A stretch of DNA of 64,000 bases from Icerya purchasi (lineage: Eukaryota > Arthropoda > Insecta > Hemiptera > Monophlebidae). Both the position numbers and the translations under genes were made by a program. Under the pieces are notes generated by a model. It made no database searches. It had not been told where the DNA came from and saw only the letters and a program-made list of their open reading frames with translations. Shown piece by piece: positions 1-9,994 of this stretch. Location: contig CM077115.1 in the NCBI GenBank assembly GCA_039619475.1, positions 502,221,352 to 502,285,351 of the forward strand, written 5' to 3'. Position 1 is the stretch's first letter. Every line of letters starts with the position of its first letter.

Positions 1-989
1 CCTTCACTGTTAAGACATTTTAATTGAACAAAAGGACTAGAGCACTCGTTAGCTTGGTGGGAGTCGCCGCACTTAACGCGTGGGGTTTACTGCGGCATAT
101 TTTTTCAATATGGCAGAAACGGAAGCAAGAACGACACTGGATGGGGGGTCTGAAACTAGGTTCAACCGGACAACGAAGATGAAAGAAATGGACAAAATCA
201 GGAATATTGTTGGAAAGGAACCTAATTTCAATTAAAGGAATGGAGCGGAGTTGATCACCTTGCCTTTTTTTAAGGCGCCGTATGGAAATAACAGGAACCA
301 ACGAGGAAACATCAATAAAGAGGTCATCGTCAGGGATATCAACCGGAATATCTCGAACAATACTAAATGAAAAAAGAAGAGAACTAGGAATGAATGCTTT
401 GAATTTATGATTATCTAAAAAAGTTGAGTCTAACAGAAATTCGTTGGCGGCGGAGATATCGGCAAAAAATAACCGAAATCTATTCCTGCCGGCTCGCACG
501 ATTTCGATTAGTGCAGTAGTTTTACGGAATAGAAATTAAGCAGCTGCAAAAGGACGCAGACTACCGATGTTTTTATCGGAGAGAGATTCTAGCATAACTC
601 TTGAATGGAACCTGTGAAGCTGCTAGGGAAAAGATCCACCTTAGGCGCAGTTAAAATGTCATTGTTAGCAAAGAGTTACCTTCATTGTTGTTGTTGTTGT
701 TACTATTGTTATTGTTTATATTATTAATGTTATTATTTTCAACTTTCGAGTCGTTAGAATTATTTTTATCGTCGTCTTTTATTTTAAAATTATCGATGGC
801 GTTGTTTATAACGACGGAGTTCGCCGAACTAACCATGTCAGTTTGCGAGAGGCGACACTCTTTAACGGGCAGGTATGATTTGACTGGGCTGGAGGGCTTT
901 CGTTTATTGGTAGTATCCACTTCCATCATATTGAGGGAAAGTGCGGGCTTGGAGGAGACCGCCGTGCGACATCCTTTAGACGAACTCAT
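1..989 (-). pseudogene. Non-LTR retrotransposon ORF1 (gag-like) relic, cut by window edge
   Basis: Read on the minus strand, an ATG at 989 opens a 112-codon frame (989-651) ending in an Asn-rich tract. After a frame change, a second frame (about 585-20) shows an RRM-like ORF1 core followed by a zinc knuckle with CRSC and a later Cys. A further shift near 60-75 exposes a second knuckle (KCGDSHQANEC) and the start of a third (KCLN). Three tandem knuckles after an RRM-like core are typical of nucleic-acid-binding ORF1 proteins of Jockey/I/R1-type LINEs. One in-frame stop lies near 540. ORF2 would lie beyond position 1. The core resembles the ORF1 relic at 57.5-56.7 kb in layout, including the Asn-rich N-terminal part. 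Family assignment is inferred; the retrotransposon origin is fairly secure. Confidence 0.72.
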
Positions 990-1650
990 CAGCTAATGTA
1001 ACAATAGATAAGAAGTAGGCTTACAGAAAATTCTGAAAAACAAAAACAAAAAAAGGAAAACACGATACTAAAAATAAAATTAGAAATAAAACGGCGAAGA
1101 GAATCAATAAGAAACGTAAACCGCGACTGATAGTTAAATTGAGCAAATAAAAGGAACGAGCCCGCCGATATCGGATCGTTATCAGTACGTTGGAAACGAG
1201 AACAATTAGCCGCGTAGAGATTTACGATATACGAATAGAAAATGATCTAAAAACCGTTATCGGACGAAACAATGAACGCGTATGAGAACGTGTTTATTCA
1301 ACTGTTAATAAAAAAAAAAAAAGAAAGATAATATAACGAATATGTATTAGAGGCAAATTCAGTCTAGTTATAAATGACGTAGAGTTGATAGTTTGTAATT
1401 TTTTTGAATAAAGCTGACTATACATTAAAAAAAAAAAAAAAAATGGAAAGAACCGATTATTAATATTAATCATTTTCGTCCGTGTGTTTCTCACTGACAC
1501 AGATGATAAAGTTTAACGGATGATATCTGAAAATTACCGCAGGTAGTTTGTAAAAAGGTGTGAGTTCGCTTGCGCCCGAAGAGAGTGACCTTATCAATAG
1601 TGGTTTGTGATCTGCATTTGCATGTATCGCGATTACTCGTTCTGAGATTG
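990..1650. other. No gene seen; probable 5' flank or UTR of the ORF1 relic
   Basis: The stretch is A-rich with short homopolymers (A runs near 1310-1322 and 1427-1442). It could include the 5' UTR of the minus-strand element whose ORF1 starts at 989. I see no coding signal or TSD that would set the element's 5' end. Confidence 0.4.
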
Positions 1651-1659
1651 TCAGAATTT

Positions 1660-1890
1660 TATCTATTCTTTTGTTGAAGCTTTTTCTTCTTAATATTCCG
1701 ATTCCATTCTGTGCTAGATTTGTATTTGTATTTGTCTTTGTTTATCCTATCAATTCTGCACCATCTAACTTTACTTAAACCGAGAATGACAATTTTTAAC
1801 CTCCTTGCTTCCGCAATTACATTTTCCAGTTTTCCAGTTTGATACAACAACCTGGCGTTTCACGTATCAATATTCAGTTCTTCTCCCTCC
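1660..1890 (-). pseudogene. RTE-like LINE endonuclease N-terminus, relic
   Basis: On the minus strand a short frame reads LLYQTGKLENVIAEARRLKI followed by VILGLSKVRW. This matches the start of the apurinic-type endonuclease of RTE-like LINEs, whose usual opening is TWNVRTLYQAGKLENV and GISETRW. The Trp of the TWN motif is a TGA stop here and the SETRW Glu is Lys (SKVRW), so the fragment is dead. Frame is lost by 1659. An open frame upstream (2223-1867) ends just before this motif; I could not tie it to a known domain. Only the endonuclease start is present, with no RT nearby. Confidence 0.65.
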
Positions 1891-2223
1891 GCAGATTCTT
1901 AGTGTCCCGTTCGTTGTTGCACAGGACTCGCATACAATTTCACGGAGACTTGGGGCCATTGGGTTCGATGCTTTGTTTATGTTGATAACTGGGAAATGAT
2001 ACTGCGGTGGGCTCCAATCTTCTTCCACAGACTTTTCTGTTGAAGTGTGCTCCCTTAGGCGAGGGTTCCAGTTTTGCCAGAAATTCGCTCGCTCATCATG
2101 GATTGACATTCGTCCGTCCAACCAGAGCACATGGTCACAGATAAGTTGCTCACAGTTTGTTGTTGTAAATGAAATGGAACATTTAACGGTATTTATTGGA
2201 AGGCACACGTTCGGCACGTGCAC

Positions 2224-4487
2224 CGCATCCGTTTTACTGTCAGCGAATTGATGTGAGTTTGAAATTTAGCCTTCCTGATCAGAGTTGAAACTCTCAAACA
2301 GGAAATTTCCACCCTGCACGACGTGAACATAAGGAGTTCACATGGTTGTTATTTTGTTTTATCGCCTGTGGGCTACCACATTATGACAGTCAAGTGACTA
2401 CTTACTAGAGAATGTGGCTCTAGTTACAACAACCTGCACTAGTAGGGCATTCGTTATAAACAGTGTCTAAAAATTTAAATTCCTTCTATCGACCTACAAA
2501 ATTTCATCAAAATGAATGACTCCAACGTTATAGCATCTCCTTGATAGACACATACACACACATATATAACATATATATATACTTGAATAAGTTACTCGAC
2601 GCATTCCAGAAAAAAGTAACTCTGGTTAAATGCGTATCAAACATACTCTTTGAAGCAATTGAAAGTAATGTATACTAATACGAGTTAGTTTGGTAATCAG
2701 TTTTGATTAAGTACAGATCAAACACAAGCATAAAAAACATCATTATAATAGGCCGCTAAGTAAAACACAAGTCTCTCCAGAATCAGATTGACGAGAACAA
2801 GAATCAAAATCCAATAAAAATTAGTACCATGGCTATTGTGCTTTAATGTATATTAAATTTTCCAAAATCTACTTCTTGAAACATTTTTTAACAGAGCTCA
2901 ATATTCCGAGTATTCCGGTTAGTATGCATTAATGCACCATTTAAATCGCGAAAACACGAACAGATGCTTTAAACAGAACTGAAATATATATATATATTAG
3001 ACTATATACTTAAACAAGCATTGACAGTAAAGGTTAGTATGCATTTATATTTGGATATTAGTTACATATAAAAATCATTTTTGCAGACATGTTCACCCAT
3101 ACAAATATGAGAAGCGTGGGAATATGGGAATATTGGGTTGATAAGGTTACTAGCGTTGGTTAGTTACAGTTGCAACAAAACACATCCTCAAAATATGCAC
3201 ATATAAACAAAGGTATTAGTATGGGTTAGGAAAGTATTAAAGTTAGTTAATCAACAAAAAAACACACAACCTAAAAGTATGTACCGGCGTGAATAACCTA
3301 CTTAGTATGCTGTACATATTATACTGCTCCCATGAATGTGAAGCGTTGTGTCTCCAAAACATATCGGGGTATTTTTTGGATTTTCTTGAATTTTTGATTT
3401 TTCTTAAAGTCTTCTGTGTTCAGTGTTTTGGTTAGCAAATTATTTATTTGGTTAGTTATACAACAAAATACATCTTAAAAGCATATGTAAACATGTGAAC
3501 ATTCAAAGCAACTTAGCGTAAGTTAAAAAATTATTCAAATTTGTTAGCTGGGACCTATCCTAATTTTTATTGTAGTCAACGCTGTTATTGACCGAGGACA
3601 TTAGTGCAGAGGTATCCGTAGAGAAAGCAAGTGGTCATTATGTTTGAGATGTGCTGAGTTAGATAGATAAATGATCTCAACTCGTAAAACATTATAAGAA
3701 CCTGTATATAACAAAAAGTGAATTGTAGTATGCTTTGTGTGGCACTTGCTCGATAGCCTGTAGTAAAAGGGAATGTGGTCATATGACTAGAGATACTCAC
3801 TTCTAATTAGTTGGTGTTTTAGAACAAACGAATACATATTCTTCTGTGTGACTAGGAGATGCAAAATAAAGAATGATAAAGTATCAACGGAAGTTGTATA
3901 GAAATGAAAGACATGAGGAACTTACGGAGACAGAGCTAATCAAATAATTGGAAAAAAGACATGCAGAAGAAATGTAAGTGATAGACCATAGAATGAGGAT
4001 GTAGAGAGCAAATAAAAAGAGGAAGAATAAATGATTGTGATGAAAGCTAAAGGGTACAGAAAACACTAATACTACTGGGTTGCATTGAACCATCGGCAGA
4101 ACTGGCCGTGAATTCTTAGATGATTTTATTTTATATGTAATTTTTTTTTTTTTTTCGGTCCATTACCTTTTTCCAGCTTATGTTTGCAGAGAATAAATTA
4201 TATTCGGTAGACTAATGCTCAACACCTTGTGATATTTATTATGTTTTGTGTTCTGGGGATCTACTCGTAATTTATGTGGCTCTTTTCCCTTCTAAAAACC
4301 TCATTTATTTGCTTATTTTGATTAATTATTTCTTTTGTCTGTTGGGTTTTATTGTAGTGTGTTATATTAGTCGAATAGGTTCATAATGGAATAAAAGTAA
4401 ATAAACAAATAAAATTTTTTATGATGATAAAATTATGAGGAGAATATGCGCAGAAATAGAAGTTTAAAAAAAAATCGAGATTTAAGT
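2224..4487. repeat. AT-rich intergenic DNA with diverged repeats and microsatellite
   Basis: No coding signal. A CA/TA dinucleotide stretch lies near 2548-2582. Three diverged copies of a motif of the form TTAGTTA...ACAAAACACATC..AAAA.TATG occur near 3160-3205, 3240-3290 and 3445-3500, each followed by a TATGTAAACATG-like tail. A T16-like run at 4141-4157 and a sequence near 4390-4415 (GGAATAAAAGTAAATAAACAAATAAA) look like LINE 3' ends but carry no linked protein remnant. Confidence 0.4.
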
Positions 4488-4521
4488 TATTATTTACTTA
4501 TTTATTTATTTATTTATTTGG
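4488..4521. repeat. (ATTT)n microsatellite
   Basis: About eight nearly perfect TTTA/ATTT units run from 4488 to 4521. On the minus strand this is (AAAT)n, a form often found at LINE 3' tails, but no coding remnant lies upstream of it on that strand. Confidence 0.8.
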
Positions 4522-5083
4522 CCTTATAAGTCAATAATTTCTTAAAAGGTTCAGTGCGCTGCAGCAGGATTCAAACCAAATTATCCTTGATTGCAATTCG
4601 TCGTTTATTTAAGCAGGTTGCAGTAGTTGGCTAAGATTTTAGTTAACTATGAATAAATTATTTGTTAACTATGGGTGATGATTATCACTTTTAACTAGAA
4701 CATAAATTGATATAAAAAAAATACTGAATTACTAACCTTGAAGTATTGACAATTTTTTTAACCTTCACAAATAAAACAATTTTCATCAGCTGATTAATTT
4801 ACATATGCGATGTATCTAAAAAAAACAAAACAACTGACATAATAACATTGTAAGAAAGAAACAGGATTAAAGGTCAACTAATAATTTTTAGTTTCAGTTT
4901 CACACACATACACACACGATAAAACCAAAACAATGTAACATCAACAATTTTTTTAAATAAGACAGACAGAATAATTTTCGTCAAATATTTGATTAGCATA
5001 TGCAATGGGCTTCAAAGAAAATTCTGGTATAATAAAATTGTAAGAAAAAACAGGATTAAAGGTTAACCGGTGCATATAACCGT

Positions 5084-5095
5084 TAGTCATAGTTT
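5084..5095. repeat. Target-site duplication, left copy (TAGTCATAGTTT)
   Basis: The 12-mer TAGTCATAGTTT is repeated exactly at 5915-5926 and brackets the retrotransposon fragment. The T run starting inside it is the complement of the element's poly(A). Confidence 0.85.
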
Positions 5096-5914
5096 TTTTT
5101 TTTTTTGGCTTGGTTTATCTTTTAACCTTTTAGCCAGTTTATATGTTAAACATGTAATATAATATTCAAATCTTAAATTTCAATATTGCATTTTTTGAGG
5201 TATTGATAAAGTTGTTTACATGCCTGATCTAGTGGATTTGTGAGTATGGTTACTGTGTTTATCGGTAACGTGTGATATACTTGAGTTAATCTATTTGTAA
5301 GTTCTTCTCGTTGTTTTTGGAACTGAACACATTGCCATAGGAAATGGTTAATATTTTCTTCATAGTCTTTATTACAGTACTGACATTTATCCGATTCGAT
5401 AATGTTCAATTTTTTTAAACGATCTGCTGTTCTGGTATGCCCTGTTCTAAGCCGGATGATTTGCTTTATGCAGTTGCTAGGTAGGTTCTCGTTCACTTGA
5501 AGGTACCATGGGTTCTTAATCTGTTGCTCTTTTTGTATATTGAAATAATATTTTCCACTGTTCGTGCTATTCTGTTCAAAATTAATTTTTTGTTTATTTG
5601 TTACTATATTTTTAACGGTATGTACGTAATCTGTCCAGTGATATTTAATTTGTTCACATTTCCGATTTTCGGTAACTTTTTTTGTTAAGTTATCCACGAA
5701 TTCATTCCCTTTTATTCCGCTATGTCCTGGTATCCACTTTAGCACTACGTGATTATCGTATTTTACTTTTGCAGATTCTATTTTCCTTTTTATTTTCCAA
5801 ACGATATTGTTGTCAGTTGTGTCATTTATAATTTTATATAATGCGCTCAGTGAATCGGTTAATATCAGAAAATTATGATTTCTATTTTCGGTGTTTACGA
5901 ATTTGTCGATTGAG
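5096..5914 (-). mobile_element. 5'-truncated RNase H-bearing non-LTR retrotransposon with TSD
   Basis: The minus-strand frame is open from about 5915 to the stop at 5173 (roughly 245 codons). It begins in the RNase H fold with ILTDSLSAL (an acidic catalytic Asp), continues through KWIPGHSGIKGNEFVD (the His and final Asp motif), and ends with the RLRTGHTR motif and a Cys-rich C-terminus (CQYC....HFLWQC). This is the 3' third of an R1/I/LOA-type ORF2. The 3' UTR is short and ends in poly(A), seen as T run 5093-5106. Exact 12-bp TSDs flank it. No stop or frameshift interrupts the retained part, so the copy is fairly young. The RT and endonuclease were lost by 5' truncation, the usual result of incomplete target-primed reverse transcription. 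Confidence 0.88.
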
Positions 5915-5926
5915 TAGTCATAGTTT
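5915..5926. repeat. Target-site duplication, right copy (TAGTCATAGTTT)
   Basis: Exact repeat of 5084-5095, marking the 5' end of the truncated element on the minus strand. Confidence 0.85.
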
Positions 5927-5955
5927 CACATACATATACACATCAAATACATACA

Positions 5956-6368
5956 AATACACTGTCGTAAAATTTTATCCAAAAATACATATTTCAGTTA
6001 TTTAAGCACTTGAGTGCCGTTACGTTTATTAAATGATATTTGTTAATTTTATTACTTAGTAAATTTATTGTCACTATTCTAATCAGCACAAGACTGTATA
6101 ATTTTATTACTTATTACCCTAAACTTATTTAAAACATGTGGCAATTTTCTTACACGTGGTGAAATGTTCTAAACCTTTGACAGTGTACCGATTCAATGGC
6201 ACTGATAAAAAGAAGTCAGTAGCCCTAAGAACGGGAACAATGAAAAAGTACAATAAAAATAGTGGTACGGAAAAATCATTGAATACGAGTTTTATATAAA
6301 GCTGATAATGGCAACAAAGAAAACTGAAAATGAATAAAAAGTAAAAATAAAATCTAAAAATGATTATG
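5956..6368. other. No gene seen, AT-rich
   Basis: I see no coding signal, repeat or RNA structure. The last nine bases (6360-6368) are the left target duplication of the SINE that follows. Confidence 0.4.
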
Positions 6369-6703
6369 ACATCATCATCATTATTTCCTCAACCATTCGG
6401 TTGGTGGGCAATCTATTCGTAAATTTTTTTGAGCTGTACCGATATAGGTTGTGTACATGCAAGACTACATTCAGAACTGATAGTAAGCGTTTGATTTATC
6501 GATATACGAATGCAGTCCCGTGTGTGTTTGCTGTGTACTGACCTAGCGCGCATATGATATACGTGGTGGTTTGCTATTGCCTTCTACGTGATTATTAGCG
6601 AATATTTAAATTTAATTCTTTGTAATAAGTTCTGTCGTCGCCCGGGATCGACCCCATGACCTCCGTAACGGAAGTCAAGCGCTCTAGCAACTAGGCTATC
6701 GCG
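6369..6703 (-). mobile_element. tRNA-derived SINE with A and B boxes and 9-bp TSD
   Basis: Read on the minus strand from 6703, the first ~75 bases look like a tRNA. They hold an A-box-like TAGCCTAGTTGCTAGAGCG and a B-box-like GGTCGATCCC, spaced as in a tRNA with a short extra arm between. These are internal RNA polymerase III promoter elements. A non-tRNA body of about 230 bp follows, and the 3' end is a short (ATG)n tail (AATGATGATGATG). The 9-mer ATGATTATG flanks it exactly at 6360-6368 and 6704-6712, so both ends are defined. The head is not a functional tRNA: it runs straight into the body and has no clear acceptor stem. The tail resembles that of the RTE-like 3' end at 13.8 kb, suggesting the partner LINE. 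Confidence 0.85.
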
Positions 6704-6712
6704 ATGATTATG
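6704..6712. repeat. SINE target-site duplication, right copy (ATGATTATG)
   Basis: Exact repeat of 6360-6368, at the 5' end of the minus-strand SINE. The following bases differ from the left copy after GATTATG(A/G). Confidence 0.75.
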
Positions 6713-6834
6713 GCATGAATACAAAAAAAAAAAAAAACGCTCCCGGCTTGGATCTTACAATGGCTACTGCTCTAAAAGAATTGTCACAAAAGGGACGATA
6801 TTAATGTCGACTTATTTATTTAATGGGTGCTTAA

Positions 6835-7637
6835 TTTTTAATGCTGAGTTTTCTGCTATTCTGCGTGCCCTTCTTTTTATCAGATCCTCCTGTCGGATGC
6901 TCTGAGCGTGCTGCAGGCTATCGCATCTCCCCTCACCCTTCTCACTCAAACGACTACGTTATTCGTCTTATTCGCTCCTTGATTCATGATCTCTTCCTCT
7001 CCCACTTAATTCAAACGAATTTCTTTTGGATTTCTGGCTAATTGAGGGAAATGAGTTAGTTGACTCATTCGCTCGGTTACCTCCCTCTTCTGGTAAGGTT
7101 CCTCCTACTTTCTCAGCTTCCAATACTACCCTTCTGTCTGCAGCTGCTCATTCCAAACTATGGTTTAACTCCTACGTCTCTTCATTCTCCAACCTGGTTT
7201 CCTTTTTCTCGTCTATTCAACCATTCTTCGCTTCCTCTGGTTTTTTAACTTTTCTTCTATGCGTCGCTCCAACCTCTCTGCGATTTTTCCACAGTTTGCT
7301 CTCTTCCTCTCTTTTCTGTTATTCTCTTATGACTTCTCCTTATTGCCCATTGCACCACTTTTTTTGTGATGTCGATTATATAATGTTCAGTTGTTCATCG
7401 CTATTAACTGATCAAGCTTCTTTTTATTCCTTCTTTTTACAAATCGGTATTCTCACTTCATCCTGTGTTTCATTCATTCTCTCCCTTCCTTTTCCTTCCG
7501 TTATCCTAGCTCTTGATTCTTTTCTATCGGCTATTTCTGATCGTGTAAGGACCTGAATCTCTCTTGCTCCTCTATTCCATTGTTCTTGGGCCAATGTCTA
7601 TGTTGACGAACCCATTAAAAAACAAAAAAAAAAAATG
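6835..7637 (+). pseudogene. RNH-family non-LTR retrotransposon, 3' fragment (copy A)
   Basis: A degraded RNase H domain opens with NAEFSAILRALLFI (the AE...LRA helix), then SDALSVLQAIASP (catalytic SD), then EGNELVDSFA (the terminal GNE..VD motif). The frame shifts several times. A Ser/Phe-rich C-terminal domain follows, ending in ISDRVRT and stop at 7556. This end matches the ISDRIKI and ISHQIKI ends of other copies. A short 3' UTR carries GTTGACGAACCCA and ends in AT-separated A runs to about 7637. The RT and endonuclease are absent. Confidence 0.8.
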
Positions 7638-7689
7638 GAATATTTAGAACCTTCCAAATCGATTTAGTTGAAATTTTCGCAAATTATAA

Positions 7690-8760
7690 AGCCCCCAGTG
7701 GATTTCACTGTTGCCGGATATGTCGAAATTGTTCGAGATGTTGTTACAAAAAAGAATTCTCCGAATAGTGAAACATCAGCGACGAATTTCAGCTCATCAG
7801 TTTGCGTTTAGAAGTGAACTTAACGATTCAATAAATGCATAGAGTTGTTCAAAAAATAGAGAATGATTTCGAAGAAAACGAGGATTTGTGACTCGATGCT
7901 TCTGAACATGAGTGTTTGGCTTTTGACAAGGTTTGGCATGACGGATTTTTTATAAACTAAGAATACTCTTACATTATCACTATCATAAATTATTAGAATC
8001 ATTTCTAGACGAAGGATACTTGCAGGTCAAGCAAGAAGAGCAATTATCGATATACATCTGATAAATGCTGGGGTACCGCAGGTGAGTATGCTGAGCCCTC
8101 TTCTATATATTATCTGTACTGCAGATCTCTCTGCATCAAACGAGTCTCTCACTGCCATTTTTTGCTGATGATATGGGTTTTGCGTGTTCTCATAAATACC
8201 AGCATACAGCCAATAGCACGTTACAAGCTTCAGCTGATAAAATCTCAGAGTGGCGCAAGCGATGGAGAATTAAGATCAACGAAGTTCAGCCTATTAAAAT
8301 GCATAAATACCATTAAAGCAGGGCGTGAAATATGTAGTCATCCGTCTTGATTGCAGACTGACGTGGCGCAAGCATATCATGACGAAAAGAAACGAATTAA
8401 ATATTAAAAAAAATAAAATGTACTGGTTATTCGACAGAAACAACTCACGGCTTTCAGTAGATAACAAAATATTACTTTACAGGCAGATTCTTGCTCCAAT
8501 ATGGAGGTACGGCTGTAAACTCTGAGGCTGCAACGCAGATTCAAATATAAATATAATACAGCGATATCAAAAATAAGACGTCGAGAACAAGGTGCTCCGT
8601 AGTACGTAAGTAATAAAATTCGTCACCAAGATTTATACAATGCTTATATAAGGGAGGTTATTGCAGAATCAGCCACAAGGCACATTGGAGCGGTAGCGTT
8701 GTTGAATAATCCAACGGAGGAGACCCGTCGGCTGCATGGAAAGAAGCCGATCTGCGTTAG
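7690..8760 (+). pseudogene. Jockey-clade RT relic
   Basis: Broken frames align in order with the 17.3-20.0 kb ORF2. Seen are MSKLFEMLLQKRILRIVKHQ, then HQFAFRSELN, AFDKVWHDGF in a shifted frame, NAGVPQVSMLSPLLYIICTA (motif B region), IFADDMGF (catalytic FADD kept), RLTWRKHI, MYWLFDRNNSRLSVDNKILL, and finally a remnant of the RRL C-terminus. Many stops and frameshifts interrupt it, so it is an old copy. It starts directly after the A tail of the preceding RNH-family fragment, and it is 5' truncated within the RT fingers. Confidence 0.82.
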
Positions 8761-9640
8761 TGAAAGGGGATCGTTCAAATGAATGGTTTATGCAATAAAA
8801 TCTATTGAGAGTTCAACGGGCTAGGTATAGATTAGCAAGAAAAAAGATATATACATATATGATCTAACAAACTTATACACCAATATACCAATCGTTGAAA
8901 CGTTGATAGTGATTAGAAAATCAATTACACGCTCTAATAACACTATCTACAGCTAGAAATTATTTTTTAGTTTGCTATAGGTTACTAATATACGTTTTTA
9001 TTCAATGATTTCTAGCAAACAGGTACGAACTTCACTGTTAATTTTAATTTTAAATGATAATCCATTTATGTATTTGAATTTACTTCACATTAATTAACAT
9101 CATAAATATGTTTGCCATTTGCATTTTTTTTTTTTTCATCATGCGATGCTGCAGGTAGAGAAAGTATTTCAGTGAGCTCATAGTGCTTCATGCGATTGAG
9201 TCAGTTATGGTCTTCTGATCAGAATTGAAGTCGTCGCATTTAGCTAATAATAACGATCAGTAGTTGGCACACACTGAATGATGGCCCCACTCTGAATACT
9301 GATCTGTACGCGCTTTTTGCACCCCCTTCATAGAATAAAACCGAACTGTTAAATGCGGAACTATGCATTAAAGATGCGTGAAAGTAATAATGAGAATAAA
9401 TATAAGAAAACAATTTTAGTGTGAGGACGGGACAATGTAAATATCGTCTGCAACATACTTTTGCAATTCTTCCTCGCCCGGTTCGTCCGATCTATACGTT
9501 TTCTCAAAACTATCCCGGGTCCTCAACGGTGACCGCCGTTCGTCTCCTTTCCAGTGCGCTATTTCGTCTAGCTTCCAGCGCATATTTTGTCTCCCTTTCC
9601 GCGTAACGTTTTCGGGCAGTTAGGTCCCGGCTAAAGCATG
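8761..9640. other. No gene seen
   Basis: AT-rich DNA with a T run at 9127-9139. Positions 9420-9640 are more GC-rich and have a 61-codon open frame with no recognisable motif. I see nothing I can assign. Confidence 0.35.
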
Positions 9641-9960
9641 TTTTCTTTTTTTAGATCCCCCTTTGGGCACGTCAGCTAAGAACCTACACCCAGAAACAAC
9701 AAGAAAGAAAAGAACTGCCAGTTAAATTTTGATTCGGTCAGATATGGACAATATAAAGGAACTAACGGATGAAATAATGGATGGCGAGGAGAAGGACAAA
9801 ATATAAGATGCACAATAAGGAGCGGGGAGTTTGATGCTAAAAGAAAATGGAGCACTCTCTCTTAATGAGTTCATGTAATACCCGCTGGGTTCGAACTGCT
9901 GAAGGATGTTTGGTGAGAGGATTACAGATTGTCGATAGCGCCGTAGATGAATCAGATACC
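9641..9960 (-). pseudogene. RNH-family 3' end (copy B)
   Basis: On the minus strand the frame ends with APFSFSIKLPAPYCASYILS and then SSFILSISDRIKI, followed by a stop at 9722. This is the C-terminus shared with copies A, C, I and L. The 3' UTR carries GCTGACGTGCCCA and ends in TCTAAAAAAAGAAAA (9656-9641 on the plus strand as T-rich). Only about 90 codons survive. Confidence 0.68.
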
Positions 9961-9994
9961 AAATAAAATAAAATACAGAAGCTCTTTCATACAA

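Larger units (their letters stand above)
4748..5955. repeat. Diverged tandem duplication of a ~190-bp host segment, second copy interrupted
   Basis: Copy 1 (about 4748-4930) and copy 2 (about 4948-5095 continuing at 5927-5955) share an ordered series of blocks: CAATTTTTTTAA, ATTTTC.TCA, TTGTAAGAAA.AAACAGGATTAAAGGT, and CAGTTTCACA.ACATACACA / CATAGTTTCACATACATATACA. The intervals match if the 5096-5914 retrotransposon insertion is removed. This shows the duplication predates the insertion. Confidence 0.65.

Noticed and set aside
685..996. 103-codon plus-strand frame with a Leu-rich start, like a signal peptide
   Set aside because: It is the complement of the Asn-rich tract of the minus-strand ORF1 relic; poly-Asn codons read as poly-Leu on the other strand.
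6630..6703. Functional tRNA gene
   Set aside because: A- and B-box-like sequences are present, but the unit has no clean acceptor stem, continues into a SINE body and is flanked by a TSD for the whole 335 bp.
7026..7556. Ser/Phe-rich secreted or membrane protein
   Set aside because: It is a shifted reading of the RNH-family C-terminal region; the same wording recurs in copies B, C, F and L.
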